From Schistocephalus solidus (Eukaryota; Platyhelminthes; Cestoda; Diphyllobothriidea; Diphyllobothriidae), in contig WEDG01000842.1 in NCBI GenBank assembly GCA_017591395.1, forward strand, positions 17,267 to 81,266: a DNA stretch of 64,000 bases, in the 5' to 3' direction. The position numbers and the translations under genes are program-made. The notes beneath the pieces are model-generated. The model was given only the letters and a program-made list of their open reading frames with translations, ran no database searches and was not told the origin of the DNA. Numbering within the stretch: position 1 is the stretch's first letter; every line of letters starts with the position of its first letter. This document shows positions 36,201-47,895 of the stretch, in pieces.

Positions 36201-38150
36201 TCGATTTCTTTATTCGTGGCAAAAGAAAGTGAGGAACGGTAGATTCCGAAACGTAGGGCTTGAATATTTTGGTTGTCAAAAATTCCAGGATGTTATTTGA
36301 AACGACCGACATGAAGTCAGAAAGACTTGCTGCATCGTTCATGGAGGAGAGATGCTGCCAGTCCAATGAGTCCAAAAAGTTGTTAATTAAGCTCATATCT
36401 GCGAGGTGAAAAGCATGATAGGTACGAATGGCGCGAGTCTTTTTCGATGAAGAATTGGAAGGTAACAGTAAATTAATGTATGGTCACTTTGGAAGAGGCC
36501 CTGCTTAAAGTCAACGAATAGGGGAGCAATGTCGTTCGTGAACATCAGGTCTTAAATATGCTTGTCTCTCGTTGAAGAACGGACAAGCTGGGAACAATTA
36601 GAAAAATTAATGGTATCGAGGAAAGGCTGAAATTTGGGTGGACAAAAGATTAAAATCCAGTCAATTTCAGGAAAATTAAAATCCAGCGATTATTTTAATG
36701 TTAAAATTGGACTTCGGAACCAATTTAAAAATGTCACAAAGTTTTGCATCATCATCGGATGATGAATTAGGCGGGTTGTTAATACATCCAAGAATCGCCT
36801 TTTTCCGGGGCGACAGGATAATTGATGCGAAGCAGTAATTACCAGAGAATGGCGTTACATCTAGATCAAACGTGAAGTGCTTAAATGAAGCTTTAATATA
36901 GAGAATACAACCACCACCACGCTTGCTAATGCGGTCTTGACGGTAGAGATCATACTGATCTATGACAAGCAAAGAGTCGGAAATTAAGGGAGGGGTCCAA
37001 GATCCAGTAACAAATAAACATCAGACATTAACTCGAAAGCAATGGCTCTCAGTTGGGCCATCTTATTTTAAACAGATCTAGCATTAAGTAATTTGAAATC
37101 TAGCGTAGTTAGAGTATCCAAACAAGGGTTATTGTTATTTATAAATAAAGGAAGACTTGGTGGTGGGGACGTAAACTGTAGAGAGGAAGGTGCGGGCGGA
37201 AATAAAATTGCTGCTGTCTACAATAAGCTAAGCTGTAACTGCTAAATAAATTAGGATATTTGTAGAGAAACATATTTGGGTGGTATTCATTGAGAGGAAG
37301 GCTGTTTTCTGCGTTAGCGAAAATAGGAGGCCTTCAAATAGGATTTTGAGGAATATTTGAATAATATGGGGGGAGAATAGGATTTGAAAACGGAACAAAT
37401 TGTTTTTGAAAACTTTTACCGTAAGGGTAGCTTTAATAAATTGGGGAGCCTGAGAATTTGATTGGTTGGGATAATTGCTAAGGCCATTTTGGGTATGTAT
37501 GGTAGATGCTGGAGGGTTAGGAGGTTGCCCAACTTCAATGACGTTTTTCTTTTTGGAAATTAAGTTAGGAGCATACTTAGACTTGCCCAGGTTTTTGACA
37601 AGTTTAGTAGATTGAACAACTGAGACCGGAGTGGATAGCGTGGAATAGTAACGAGGCGGACTTGACCCAGTTTTGTGGACTAAGTTAACAGTAGGAATAC
37701 AAGGAAAACTTCTTTGAAACGGAGAAGCAGTCGGTCTTGGCACTTTCGACGAATTTTCTTTAAAAAAATATTTCCCGAGACAGATGACTCTTTGATGTTG
37801 CCGTAGATGTCCTGTACTCGTGCGACTTCAACTTCAAAATAGCGGAAGCCAAACGCCTTTCCTTACATAGCAAAATTCCACCTTTATTAGTCACCTTTTA
37901 TTCCCCAATCGAAGTAGACTCCATCTTTGCACAACGAGGTCACATTTGATCGTTATCTAGAAGCTGCAGAATATTTCCTTTGTCGGGCACTTACACCAAT
38001 GGAGCGAGGGAATGTGTCTTCCCTCTCGCATAGGTTTCGGCCTCTCGGTCTTTTATCCATAAGTCTGGTCATGGCTATGCAAACCACAATGAGACGGTAC
38101 AGCAATCTCCTCTGGTGCCTTATTCAAAAAACCCTTTGACTTCACATCCA
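33297..38150 (-). mobile_element. CR1-like LINE copy 3, nearly full length but decayed
   Basis: Minus strand, 5' to 3'. An ORF1-like region from about 38,150 contains GFRYFEVEVARVQDIYGNIK, then a Ser/Pro/Asn-rich frame (37,228-37,743). The endonuclease is at 36,676-36,972 (YDLYRQDRISKRGGGCILYI), with FNFPEIDW just after. A linker lies at 36,046-36,396. The RT is at 35,100-35,496, with YFDLSKAFDKIPHRCLLVKL, GVFQGTVLGPLL and motif C as VYADN instead of YADD. The thumb is at 34,829-35,098 and the C-terminus at 34,531-34,719. A C-terminal extension follows, then a 3' UTR ending with GGCCTTAAATATACAATTTA at 33,297-33,330. Many frameshifts; the mutated catalytic motif means it is dead. Confidence 0.8.
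33723..34178 (-). repeat. 228-base tandem duplication inside LINE copy 3
   Basis: Two units, 33,723-33,950 and 33,951-34,178. Each starts agtggaggt(a/g)agagagga and ends ggttgtcaagagttgg(c/t)ga. Both encode the conserved C-terminal extension segment (NLDTFLRxCNPxDxLxxxLM) on the minus strand. Single-copy in LINE copies 2 and 5. Confidence 0.8.
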
Positions 38151-38362
38151 ACTTTTCTTCCAAAGAATCCATTAACGCCTTCTTCCTCGCGAATAGGAAT
38201 TTAAAACTCAGTATTTATCAACCATGTTGTAAGACTGTCGGTCATTAGACTCGGTACTAGCTATGTTTATAAACGGCTCAAGTTTCTCGCATTGTTGAGA
38301 AGTGAGTGAAGACAACTTTCCGTCAAACATGGTACCGAGGATCGTGTAGAGAGCGCGAAGAT

Positions 38363-38497
38363 GAGAGAGCGCGTTAGATGCAGCGCAAGTCTACTATCAC
38401 TGTAAACTAAATCATGCGCAAGTCACCGTCCTTGCTCCACTTTCCCATGCAGCATACGGTGGACATCGTCGGACTACGACGGTCGAACTGTCGGATC
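38363..38497 (+). repeat. R1 3' end fragment
   Basis: Has gagagagcgcgttagatgca, ctactatcactgtaaactaa, catgcgcaagtcaccgtcct and acgacggtcgaactgtcgga in R1 order. It abuts the truncated end of CR1-like copy 4, so a 5'-truncated LINE-Z inserted there. Confidence 0.65.
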
Positions 38498-38499
38498 CA

Positions 38500-40440
38500 C
38501 CTGTGGAGCGAATACAGCAAATTTGTTGTGCAGGATCTTCCTTTTTTGAACCCGTGTTGACAGTTTGATAACAAATTATGAGTCTCTAGGAATTTCACCA
38601 ATTCGCTCTCGATGATCCTTTCCATAATCTTGCCAAGGATACATGTCAAGCTAATGGGTCTATAGTTTGTCACTGACGCCCGGCTAACACTTTTGTACAA
38701 GGGAGTTATATGTGCCAGCTTCCAATCGATAGAAAGTGTTCCGGAGTCAAATGACTTTTGAAAGAGCGCTGACAGAGGTGCGGAAAGTTCATTGGCGAGT
38801 CTTTTCAGAAGCTTGGGTGGAATCTTGTCTGGTCCTGGGGATTTCGACTCCTTTAGTTCCTTTAATTCCCTTCGGATCAGAAATTCTGAGAACAGTATGT
38901 GGCTAATGCTTGCATTCGGCGGGTTATCCACTGAGGGACGAAGGAACCTTGCATCGTTTGTGTAGCCTGAGTGGTAGAACTGTGAAAAGTACTTTGCTTC
39001 TTCCCTGTTTTCAGAAATTTCGACGCCCATGGCAGTCTTTATCAACGGGATTTGTTGCCTATTCGTTGTACATCTGCGTAGGTTCATGTAAACTAACTTT
39101 GGATTCTGCGTTGCCTTTTGCAGCAAAGTCTTCTCGAATTCTCTTCGCGTTTTAAGGATAAGGCTTCTCAGTTTGTTTCTCTGTGTTAAATACTTATGAA
39201 AATATGCGACTTGATTAGACTCGCAATATTTTCTCCACAACTTGTGCTTGCTGTTTATTTCCCTTTTAGGTTACTGTATAGCCACCCAGGACGCTTGCTC
39301 TGATGGACACTCGTAAGTGGGCAGTGGTTGTCCATAAGTTGCAGAAGAACATTCCGCAAGGACTCCCAATCTTCGTTCACGGTGCTCGAAAAATCTGAGG
39401 TCCAGTTGATGTTTGTTAAATCTGCTCGCATCTGATGAAAGTTTCCTCACCAAACGTTACACCGTTTTTCCTCTAAAGCAAGTGCAACGGAGAATAAGGA
39501 GTAGTCCAATATAAGCATCTCATGATCACTTCGACCGAGCGGAGACATTGAAATAATCTCGTCAATGCTGCCTGATGTTCTCGTGAAAACCAGGTTCAGA
39601 CAGTTAGCCCTTTGTCCTTCACGTGTTCTGTTGGGGGAAAGGACATATTGTGCGAGGAGTGCCTTCAAGGTCTTTTGCAGAAAAAAATGATCAAAAGTCG
39701 ATTTCGGGTATGATGATTGAAGAGTGCTCCAGTTAATTCCTGGTGCTTTGAAGTCACCCAAAATCATGACATTAGGTCGATTGGAGAAATTTTCTACTTT
39801 TTCCAACAAGAAGGTGTCTGCGACTCGGTCTATCCTAGGTGGCCGACAGAAAATGAGGACATCCAGACATGGAGAGCCAAGAGCCTTGATGTTCAACCAC
39901 ATGGCTTCCGTGCCGCACGCAAACTTGCTCGTCTTGTCAGACACTATTAGCACCTTTTTCATATGCACAATTACTCCACCACTCTGTCGGTTTTCTCTGT
40001 CCCTCCGGTATGTTTGGTATTCAGACAATGTTATTTCGGTATCTAGAATACTGCCCGACAGTCATGTTCCGGTTACAACTATCACATGCGGATATACTTC
40101 GGCAAGGCAAATTTTTTACTTATTAAGTTTTAATAAAAGGCTTTGGGCATTTGTAAACAAATACTTCAATTTTGTGCCAAACAAACTTCCTGTTGCGTTC
40201 GTCAATTTTATGGGCCTTACTGCGTCCCCTCTGACGTAAATGTCATATGTCTTTTCTGTTTCTTTATGAGTGTCAGTAACTCTGGTTTCTGCAGTGAGAA
40301 CGTTGGGCGTTACGGACTCAGTTCTGATATCTCTTTGGGCAATTGGTTCCCTGATGGTTTTGGCGTTAGTGAGGTGGCATCCATTGTCCTTAGTACAATC
40401 GGTTGGTTCAATGGAAAATTCGTATTTTTTTGAACTACCT
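38500..40440 (-). mobile_element. CR1-like LINE copy 4: endonuclease and N-terminal half of RT
   Basis: Relatively young. An open frame from ~40,435 has LKYLFTNAQSLLLKLN and IVVTGTWLSGSILDTEITLS separated by one stop. It continues in the frame 39,447-40,028 with YQTYRRDRENRQSGGVIVHM, NVMILGDFKAPGINWSTL and SMSPLGRSDHEMLILDYSL. It shifts frame once near 39,450-39,240 and then has a long frame (38,407-39,240) with SKSPGPDKIPPKLLKRLANE, YRPISLTCILGKIMERI and NCQHGFKKGRSCTTNLLYSL. RT motifs A and C are missing because the 3' end is cut at ~38,500 and replaced by R1. Confidence 0.8.
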
Positions 40441-41957
40441 TCCCTTGAAAACAGCCAGATTGGGTTTGGAGGAGTAGTTTCATGAGTTTGGACCCCACCA
40501 AGCTTCCTATACCCCTAGTATTTCAAAATAGTAAACTTTTAGAACGATCAACCATACAGACTTAGGTCTTGGTAACACGAATAAGCTAGCATTATCGCCT
40601 CATGCAGATCGAATTTCAGCAAAGGCTGCACGGATATGCAGTTTTATATCACATAATTTCTTCCTTCCGGAAATAAAGTTAAACCTGCACCGCATGTTTG
40701 TTCTTCCTATCCTAGAATACTACTGTCCTCTCTTTGGGTTGATGAATGCCTCTGACCGTAGTAAGATGGAAAAATTTCAGAGGTTTTTTACTCGAGGAAT
40801 ATTTTTTTCCTGGATCCAATATCTCTTATACAGATAAATGCCAGTTAGCAAACATTAAATTTCACTGGGTATGAAGACTCGAAGCCGGTCTCTGATTCTT
40901 GTTTCGCGTTAACTCTAACCCAAGTTTCCCGCGAATTAATGCTCGTACTCCGGTGAATCGACCTTATGCCACCACCACCCTTAGCTCCGCAAATAACCGT
41001 TCTCAGTTTTTTGCCTCAAAATATGCTTTCATATGGAATAATCTTCCACTGGAAGTAGGCTGTCGTCTACATTTGCTATTTTCAAAACCAAATTACGCAG
41101 ACATTTAAATTTGGTAGACATAAAGTTCTTATTGTCTGTTTCCTTCCCAAACTCGCAACTTTTGGATTTTGAAAAGGGTTCTCCTGCTATTTGAGGCAGC
41201 TCCCTTGACATTATATTTGTTCTAAATATGTTTCCATCATCCTCTGCAGATTCGATCTTTGTATTCACTAGTTTGAACCCTCTTTTTCAACTATCATCGC
41301 CAACTCTTGACAACCTTGATACTTCTCTCCGTTTTTGCAACCCTGACGATGGTCTCCGGGATCTGATGATGATAATCGTGGCGGGTTCTGATGTTTTCAC
41401 CACTTTGTTGGTGGACTATGCAGCCAGCAAGGTTGCATCTCGGTGATGAGCTCGTGACCTCTACTTTCCCCACTTCGTTTCGACCGTGTTGTATACGATT
41501 AGTTCCTCCTCTCTCACTTCCATGGTGATTATAAACAGTAGATCTGACTGTTCTTTTATCTCTTATCTGACAAAGAGCATTCCGAGCCCTCCTACGTTGT
41601 CAGCAAAATCCCAACACTATCCCATTGTATCGTACCAATACCATCAACTCTAGCAATTATTTTTTTAAAGAAGCAGTTTTTTCTCCCAACTGTGTCCCCA
41701 ATTTAACCGTAGGAGTTATTTAACTGCTTCTTTTCTAGTTTACCGAAAATGCCAAAGATTGTTGACTTTTGTTTTAAAAATGGCAAATCTTTCTGAATCG
41801 TAAATGACTATCATACTACTGATTTCTGCTGTTCATATGGCTGCTCACATAGTGCAGCATTTATCCACTTTGTATTTATTTATACCGCGATACTAAGTTT
41901 GTAATTTTTGGTCCCTCTGGTCCTAAAACATGCAATTTATATATATATATATATATT
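40441..41957 (+). mobile_element. CR1-like LINE copy 5, 5'-truncated (3' end)
   Basis: Plus strand, from the RT thumb (EYYCPLFGLMNASDRSKMEK-like at about 40,710-40,775) through an RT end with YAFIWNNLPLEVG (about 41,020-41,060). A C-terminal extension at 41,228-41,446 contains TLDNLDTSLRFCNPDDGL and IVAGSDVFTTLLVDYAASKV. The 3' UTR (ggctgctcacatagtgcagc) ends in an (AT)n tail at 41,939-41,956. Stops and frameshifts throughout. Confidence 0.75.
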
Positions 41958-41959
41958 GA

Positions 41960-43061
41960 ACGAACGGTTTTCAAGAAATTCGACCTCATCGACTAGCCGC
42001 TTTTCTTCCGACAGCCCAATCAAAGATACGTCAAATCACTGGCAGAAAGGACTGTCGTTTTGCAGATGGAATCGACGAGAAAGTTGACGTAAGCAACGGC
42101 GAAAAGATAAAGGGAGATAAACCACATCCTGACATTAATTATTTTCTTAAGGGAAACAGAGCGAAAAATAATTGGATCCAAAACTCCGTACAACATAATG
42201 GTACAGGTATCCACATACTGACACAGAAATAAATCAGACCAGTAGTAATAATTAAGATATATCCATAATTCTGTCGAAAGGGCAGATTGGAACTCAAAGC
42301 AAAAGCTGTATTTTTTGGAAAACGTTTCATCAGTTTCGAATTGTGGCGCAGAAAAAACGATGTCGTGATCTGAACTCCCAGCTGGGCCTAAAGATGTCAC
42401 TGTCAAAGGCAGGCAACCTCTGCAGAAGATTAGATCAAATATGCTTGATCATCAGGTAGTTTAGTCAACAAACTGATTCCACGTGCCGATATCTATGGCC
42501 TCGAGTAATACCTTTGAACGTTACACGGCCGGAAGGTGCAAACCATCCAATTTCAGGAATTTTGAAATCACCTGCGATCAAGCAATACTTAAAATTTAAT
42601 TCAGCTACGGTGTTAAATGCCTGAGAGAAACAAAGTTCGTAATCCTCACTGGCATTGAGTGGGTGATAGGCACAACCAACGAGTAAATAGTTCTTATTTT
42701 AAAAGGTAATACAGAGCCAACAGTTGTCTTCAACCGCGGTTAACTGCGGGTTGTCTTAAGGACTAAATTGCCAGCGTTTGCTTAAAATAGATACAGCTTC
42801 CTCCACCACGGCTGTCGTGAAGATCATTTTAATATAATCAACATATAGAAGAGATATTTTGGAGTCGGCTACGGAGTGTGTTGCCCATGTGTTAGTTACT
42901 ATAACAATATCTGGACAGTGGACGAAGCCCAGAGTCTGAAGTGGGGGCATTTTATTGAACAAGGATCTGGCCTTTAGAACGAACATTTTAAGTGGGCAAG
43001 CTGGTTGTTTTTGAGGGAGGGCAGCAAAGTCTCCAGTGGTTGATGAGACATTTAACATAAA
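41960..43061 (-). mobile_element. CR1-like LINE copy 6, endonuclease fragment
   Basis: Minus strand. FVLKARSLFNKMPPLQTLG and CPDIVIVTNTWATHSVADSK (42,756-43,058) are the start of the endonuclease. Further on, TSLGPAGSSDHDIVFSAPQF at 42,340-42,406 is its SDH block. The frames are separated by stops. The RT is absent. Confidence 0.65.
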
Positions 43062-43310
43062 TAAAAAATAACTTAATTGTATATTTAAGGCTCAGCGAGC
43101 CCCACATGGGGAGGGAGTGCTTCCGCCCGGTTCCGGAAAAACGTTTGTGGCATAGCAAGCGCCTGACCTGGGTAAATGGAGTAAGTTATGGAGGTGGAAA
43201 TGACGGACAGAGGAACTTAGCACTACCGCTAGCTATTGGGACTTGTCCGGCAAACCCATGGGCAGAATACCACAGTGTTTTCCTATTAAAGTGACACAGA
43301 TGGTCAGGTG
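43062..43310 (-). repeat. Insert sharing the CR1-like LINE tail
   Basis: Minus strand ends TGTGGGGCTCGCTGAGCCTT then AAATATACAATTAAG and an A/T tail. That matches the 3' end of LINE copy 3, but the body (43,100-43,310) is unlike the LINE 3' UTR. It separates the endonuclease of copy 6 from its ORF1-like part. Candidate SINE that shares a LINE tail. Confidence 0.4.
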
Positions 43311-44040
43311 AGGCTATTAGTCCAGCAGGATCTGTCGTATTAGAAGACAAAGGGGAAAACTACCGTGGAGGGAATGGTGGCGTGGGAGGTTCACTGCTGC
43401 TAATTGAACACAAGTGCCATTCTTGAAAGAGGATGCTGAAATTTTTGGTTTAGCTGCCTTAGTATAATGCTTGGGCTTTAGTTGGTAATACGAGGTAGTT
43501 GACTGGGGCTGTTTTGGGGAGTAACAGGATATCGTAAAAGGAGTATTTGTCATGGAGAAGCTATATTTTTTTTATTTTCAAGTGGCCGAGACTTTTTTCG
43601 GACTTGTATTTGACCTACTGATCTGCGTTGTTTAACCAGGAGTAACTGGTGAACTTGGTATTGGTGTGGGAATAAGAGAAGTACTCTTGTTTTGAAATCC
43701 CACAAAATCAGTCAAATTCAGTATCTGTACAGAGTTACCTAGGGATTCAGACGATGAGGCCGTGGATGAAATTGAATGCGACTTGTTCAACATGGCAACA
43801 GGAGTAGTTATTTCTGTGTTGCTAGTCACCAGTTTAAACTTTTTTCAGTTTTCTCTGTATTGGGGTAAAGTCAGGGGAAACTGAGCAATGCCATTTTTGA
43901 CAGAATTATCTACAAATCTCATTCCTTGATAGTATGAAGTCGACTTCTTCCAAGAAAAAGAGAGTGAGTCATCTTGGGGCATTGCGACTGAGCGAGGGCA
44001 GTCGCTTAGCTTGCGGACTCTGAATCCCAAGCTACGCAGA
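43311..44040 (-). mobile_element. CR1-like LINE copy 6, ORF1-like part
   Basis: Minus-strand frames of Ser/Thr/Pro/Asn-rich protein (43,317-43,553; 43,632-43,829) and a better block at 43,845-44,030 (GFRVRKLSDCPRSVAMPQDD and SFSWKKSTSYYQGMRF). The order and composition fit the ORF1/linker of the endonuclease fragment just downstream. Tentative. Confidence 0.45.
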
Positions 44041-44100
44041 CATTCGACAATGATCTGGCTAATTCAAGCTTTTTTTAAGAAGTAACTTATTTTAGTTTTT

Positions 44101-44130
44101 AAGTCACTTTAAGCCACTTTAAGCCACTTT
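44101..44130 (+). repeat. Short 10-base tandem repeat
   Basis: Three units of aag(t/c)cacttt, with a related pair at about 44,184-44,200 (taagtcactttattta). Lies between LINE copies 6 and 7. Confidence 0.6.
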
Positions 44131-44379
44131 ATTGAGGTAATTAAACATACGGAATTGAACACGAAAACGAGAAATAGGTAGTTACTTTAAGTCACTTTAT
44201 TTAGGGAAGTAGGCTTTCGCCCTTGATCTCCCTATTGACAGGCAAAAATATAAATAGAATAAACGTTTACAGTAATAACTCTGACAAATGAAAACGTAAG
44301 GTCATCGATATGTGTGAGCCAGGCACAAGCTGCCACTACTGACATAAGCTTCGTTATATGTACAATAGTTTCTCAGCAA

Positions 44380-46530
44380 ATGAGTATCCAGTTTGCATTT
44401 AAGTGTCAACAGTTTCTGAAAAGGATCACCTCATCAGGGAGTCCGTTCCATGCACCAACGACCCTCGATGAAAAGGCGTTCTGACGGAAGTCCGTTTGGA
44501 CCAATTTCCTTTGCAGTTTAAATGGATTACCCAGCAGATGTTCCGTCTCAGTCAATTCTAAGAAGTCAGCAAATTCTAGGGCACAGTTGCAGCCTCTGAC
44601 AATCCGGTAGTTTTGGATGAGGTCAACGCGTAGTTGCCGGTAATTGAGAGGAAACAAATCAAGTTCAGCTAGTCTGGCTTCGTAAGGCAGATGACTAAGA
44701 TTCTGGACCATCTTCGTAGCCCTCGCCTGCTTCCATTCCAGCTGTAGATAATCCTTCTTGAACCACGGACACCAGGCTGTAGGGCATATTCCAAGTGAGA
44801 TCGAACAAATGTCCCGTATGTTTTTTGGAAGAGTTCCTTATCCATCTGCACAAATTCACGTCTGAGTGCAAATAAAACTTTTGTTGTGCGTTAAGCTGCC
44901 TTTAAACGCTGTGAAGATGGTTTGAGTGAGGAGTTTATTAAAACACTGCGGTCCTTCTCTTCCTCGACAATCGAAAGGGGATGCCTATTGAGAAGGTATT
45001 GGTAGGACTCATCCTCCTAAATGAACCTTCTGGAACGAAGTCTTAGGACCACACACTTCCCAACGTTAAATTTAAGAGCCAACGACCTGACCAGCTGCTA
45101 AGTCGGTTGAGACTCTTTTGAAGTGCATGCCTATCGGTATCTGATCTGATGACCATCCACAATTTAACGTCGTCTGCGAACATCATGGTGCTGCAGCCCA
45201 GGTCGTCGACCCAGTCGTTGATGTACACTAAGAAGATTACTGGCCCTAAGACGGAGCATTGAGGGACACCACTTAGAACCGGAGTAGGTGTTAACTTCGA
45301 GGTATCGATGCACACAGTTTTCAATCTTCCTGTAATAAAATCTGCGATCCATGTAAGCAGCTTACTCTTAGGCCAATTTCAGATAATTTATAGATAAGGC
45401 GTTTGTGTGGGACACTGGCAAACGCCTTCTTGATATTAATGCAGATGACGTCAAACCTACCGACTTCATCCAATGCGCGAGTCCACTGCTCTGTCAAGAG
45501 CAATAAACTGGACATTAGACCGAGCCCCGCTCTTGTATATGGGGTATATATTTGCTGCCTTCCATTCCCAGATTCAAAGGACGAATTGAATACACGCGCT
45601 AGTGTTTTGGAGAGTTCGCCGGCCAGTTTTTTAAAGAACTTTGCCGGTAAATCGTCCGGACCAGATGACTTGGCTTCTTTCAGATTTCGCAGTTCTCGTT
45701 CCACGAGAGGTTCCGGGAAGATAATATTCAAGCACTGGATCGGCGTCTATAACACCACTGTTCTCGTGGTCAAGCTGAAGTTCCGGTTCGTTAGTGAATA
45801 CCGAGGCAAAGAACCAACCCAAGTGCTGGGCTTTCTCGCAAATTTCAACGATTTCAACCCCATTCCCATCCATAAGTACTGCAACTTGGTCCTTGTTTTT
45901 AATCGGCTATTGATATAATTGAAAAAAATTTTAGGTTTATTTTCACTCTGTTGAATAATTCTTGATTGATAGCTCTTCCTTGCCTGATGAATCTTGTTTT
46001 TGACAGCATTTCTGTGATGAAGAAATTCCTTGAGATGCTCTGCTGACCCTGTTTCTCTGAATGCCTTCCATTTCTTCTTCTTTAACTGCCTCTTAAGTTC
46101 TCTTGTTAACCAGGCAGGGCAACTAGTCTTTTTTTGTACCTTCACTGGACAAAAGCGTTCAATTAGATCGAGTGACACCTTCTTAAACGATCGCCAGTCA
46201 TCCTCTGGTTTCCCTTTGAGCCAACATTCCCATTGCACTGACATCAGTTCTTTCCTCATCGCGTTAAAATCAGCCCTCCATATTTTTCGCTTGTTTCCAT
46301 TATCTTCTGGCGCTGAGAATAAAGTGTGTTATCCCACATCAGCGTGCTATGGTCACTCTTACCGAGAGGTGCAATAGAATAAACTTCATCAATGTTAGAG
46401 AAGTCCTTCGTAAAAACAAGGTCGAGGCAATTTGCTCTCTGGTCTTCTCTAAATCTCGTTGGTTTGTTAACCTTCTGTGCCAGAGGTTATTCAAGACTGA
46501 GATCCATTAGCTTGTGGCGGAAATTGCTCT
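44380..46530 (-). mobile_element. CR1-like LINE copy 7: endonuclease end, linker and RT with intact FADD
   Basis: Minus strand. The endonuclease end is near 46,330-46,500 (SIAPLGKSDHSTLMWDNTL). The linker frame is 45,747-46,259 (SCPAWLTRELKRQLKKKKWK). The RT starts with LVERELRNLKEAKSSGPDDL (45,660-45,720). An internal deletion removes part of the fingers. Then come TEQWTRALDEVG, DVICINIKKAFASVPHKRLI, GVPQCSVLGPVIFLVYINDW and MMFADDVKLWMV (FADD at 45,169-45,180), and an RT end with RLAELDLFPLNYRQLRVDLI (44,406-44,711). Only a few frameshifts, so it is among the youngest LINE copies here. The deletion makes it inactive. Confidence 0.8.
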
Positions 46531-47417
46531 CAGTCATATAAATTGTTCGAATTAAGTTTTGGGCGCTTACTCTTCGCAGCAACGAGTTAACGTGTTTAAG
46601 TTAGTCGATAAATATAGCCCAAACTCGATATTTTCGTCAATGTCTTTAAAAAATATCTTATTTGGAAGGTTTTGATAAGTACATGCAACAGAATCTATAT
46701 TTATAGGCAATAGACAGAAAACACAGGAAAGCGTAACGTATTTACCACCGTTTCAAGGACGATCTGAAACTCATCGTAAGCCAGCACCCGAAACACTTAG
46801 GAAGAAATTTATCTAAATGAAATTCCTCTTAATATGCATAAAATGGTGTGTTTATGATTTCACCTAACAATTCTATTTACATTTGATAGTCACTGACTGG
46901 CCTATCAGCATGTCAGTTTATGAAATATTTTATTCCAGTGAAATTAGGTAAAAATATATTTGCCTTAGTCAAACGTATCTTTAACAATTTATAAAACCGA
47001 AACCGTGTTGGAATATATACTCGAAATTTAGGCTGTTTGGTGGATGCCATACTTTCAATCGCCCTTAATATGGAAGACAACTGCCACGGAATATACGCAA
47101 AAGTAATATTTTCAAAAGTAATTATACATCTGTGGTTTTATTTGCTCGTTTTTACATGAAAAATCATCTTGTACTTTGCAAAATGCAGGTTAATTAGTTA
47201 AACCGATTTTTCACGTTTTCAGAATGCGCCGCTAACTAAAAAAATAGTATTTCTAAACAACGTTATATAAATTTGTAAACCTTGATATGTTTCCTTTTTA
47301 AGAATTGTTGCTTATTTACTCCTGTAAAATTTTGAGTGTCCAATATGAGCTGATTTTGCATAACGTGCCCTACATCATTAAATCCATGAGACTTCATGAG
47401 CTAGGGAACGTAGGCTC
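46531..47417. other. Unassigned AT-rich stretch
   Basis: No coding, RNA or repeat signal recognised. Confidence 0.35.
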
Positions 47418-47605
47418 TATATGCAGAATAACATGGCCGAAGAAGACAAAAGAGACAGGAATGGCCATTTCTGGCTTATTAGCCGTCATAAGCCAGCGCT
47501 AACAAACCCAAGGCATTGCGGTGCCTCAGGCTCGAATTTGCGACCGTTTTTGTTAGAAATACAAGGCTCTACGCACTACGCAACGAGCTTGTTATCTTGC
47601 CGGTT
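47418..47605 (-). mobile_element. SINE copy 3
   Basis: Minus strand. The tRNA-like head GCTCGTTGCGTAGTGCGTAG with a degenerate B box (GCAAATTCGAGCC) is followed by the body at 47,453-47,498: CTTATGA (core G5 changed to T), CGGCT-AATA-AGCCA, GAAA, TGGCCATT. The tail is CTTTTGTCTTCTTCGGCCAT then GTTATTCTGCATAT. Confidence 0.65.
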
Positions 47606-47639
47606 TCAATCGGGGATATAAACTATGGTAAGTAGGCAC

Positions 47640-47765
47640 TCACATATCGTTTATGTGATGCACGCGTTCCGTTGTGCCTTGGAGCTCATTCTCGAGCCCC
47701 ACCTGCAATGGTGGGGCCCTCTGGGCCTTAAATATACAATTTTATATTTATTTATTTACTAAAAA
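47640..47765 (+). repeat. SINE-arm fragment joined to a CR1-like LINE tail
   Basis: GTTCCGTTGTGCCTTGGAGC (47,667-47,686) matches the inverted arms at 54,730 and 54,940. It runs straight into GTGGGGCCCTCTGGGCCTTA and AATATACAATTTTATATTTA, the 3' end of the CR1-like LINEs. A chimeric element, or two truncated insertions side by side. Confidence 0.5.
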
Positions 47766-47776
47766 TGTGGTTAATG

Positions 47777-47895
47777 ATATAAGCAGAATGAAATGGCCGA
47801 CAAAGTCAAGGGTGACTGAAATTGCCATTTCTGGCTAAATAGCTGTCATTGGCCAGCCATACACAACCCCAGGCGCTGCGGCGTGTCACTGGCAA
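47777..47895 (-). mobile_element. SINE copy 4
   Basis: Minus strand body at 47,812-47,857: GGCTGG, CCAATGA (two core changes), CAGCT-ATTT-AGCCA, GAAA, TGGCAATT. The tail CTTGACTTTGTCGGCCATTT then CATTCTGCTTATAT is shared with copy 3. Confidence 0.6.
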
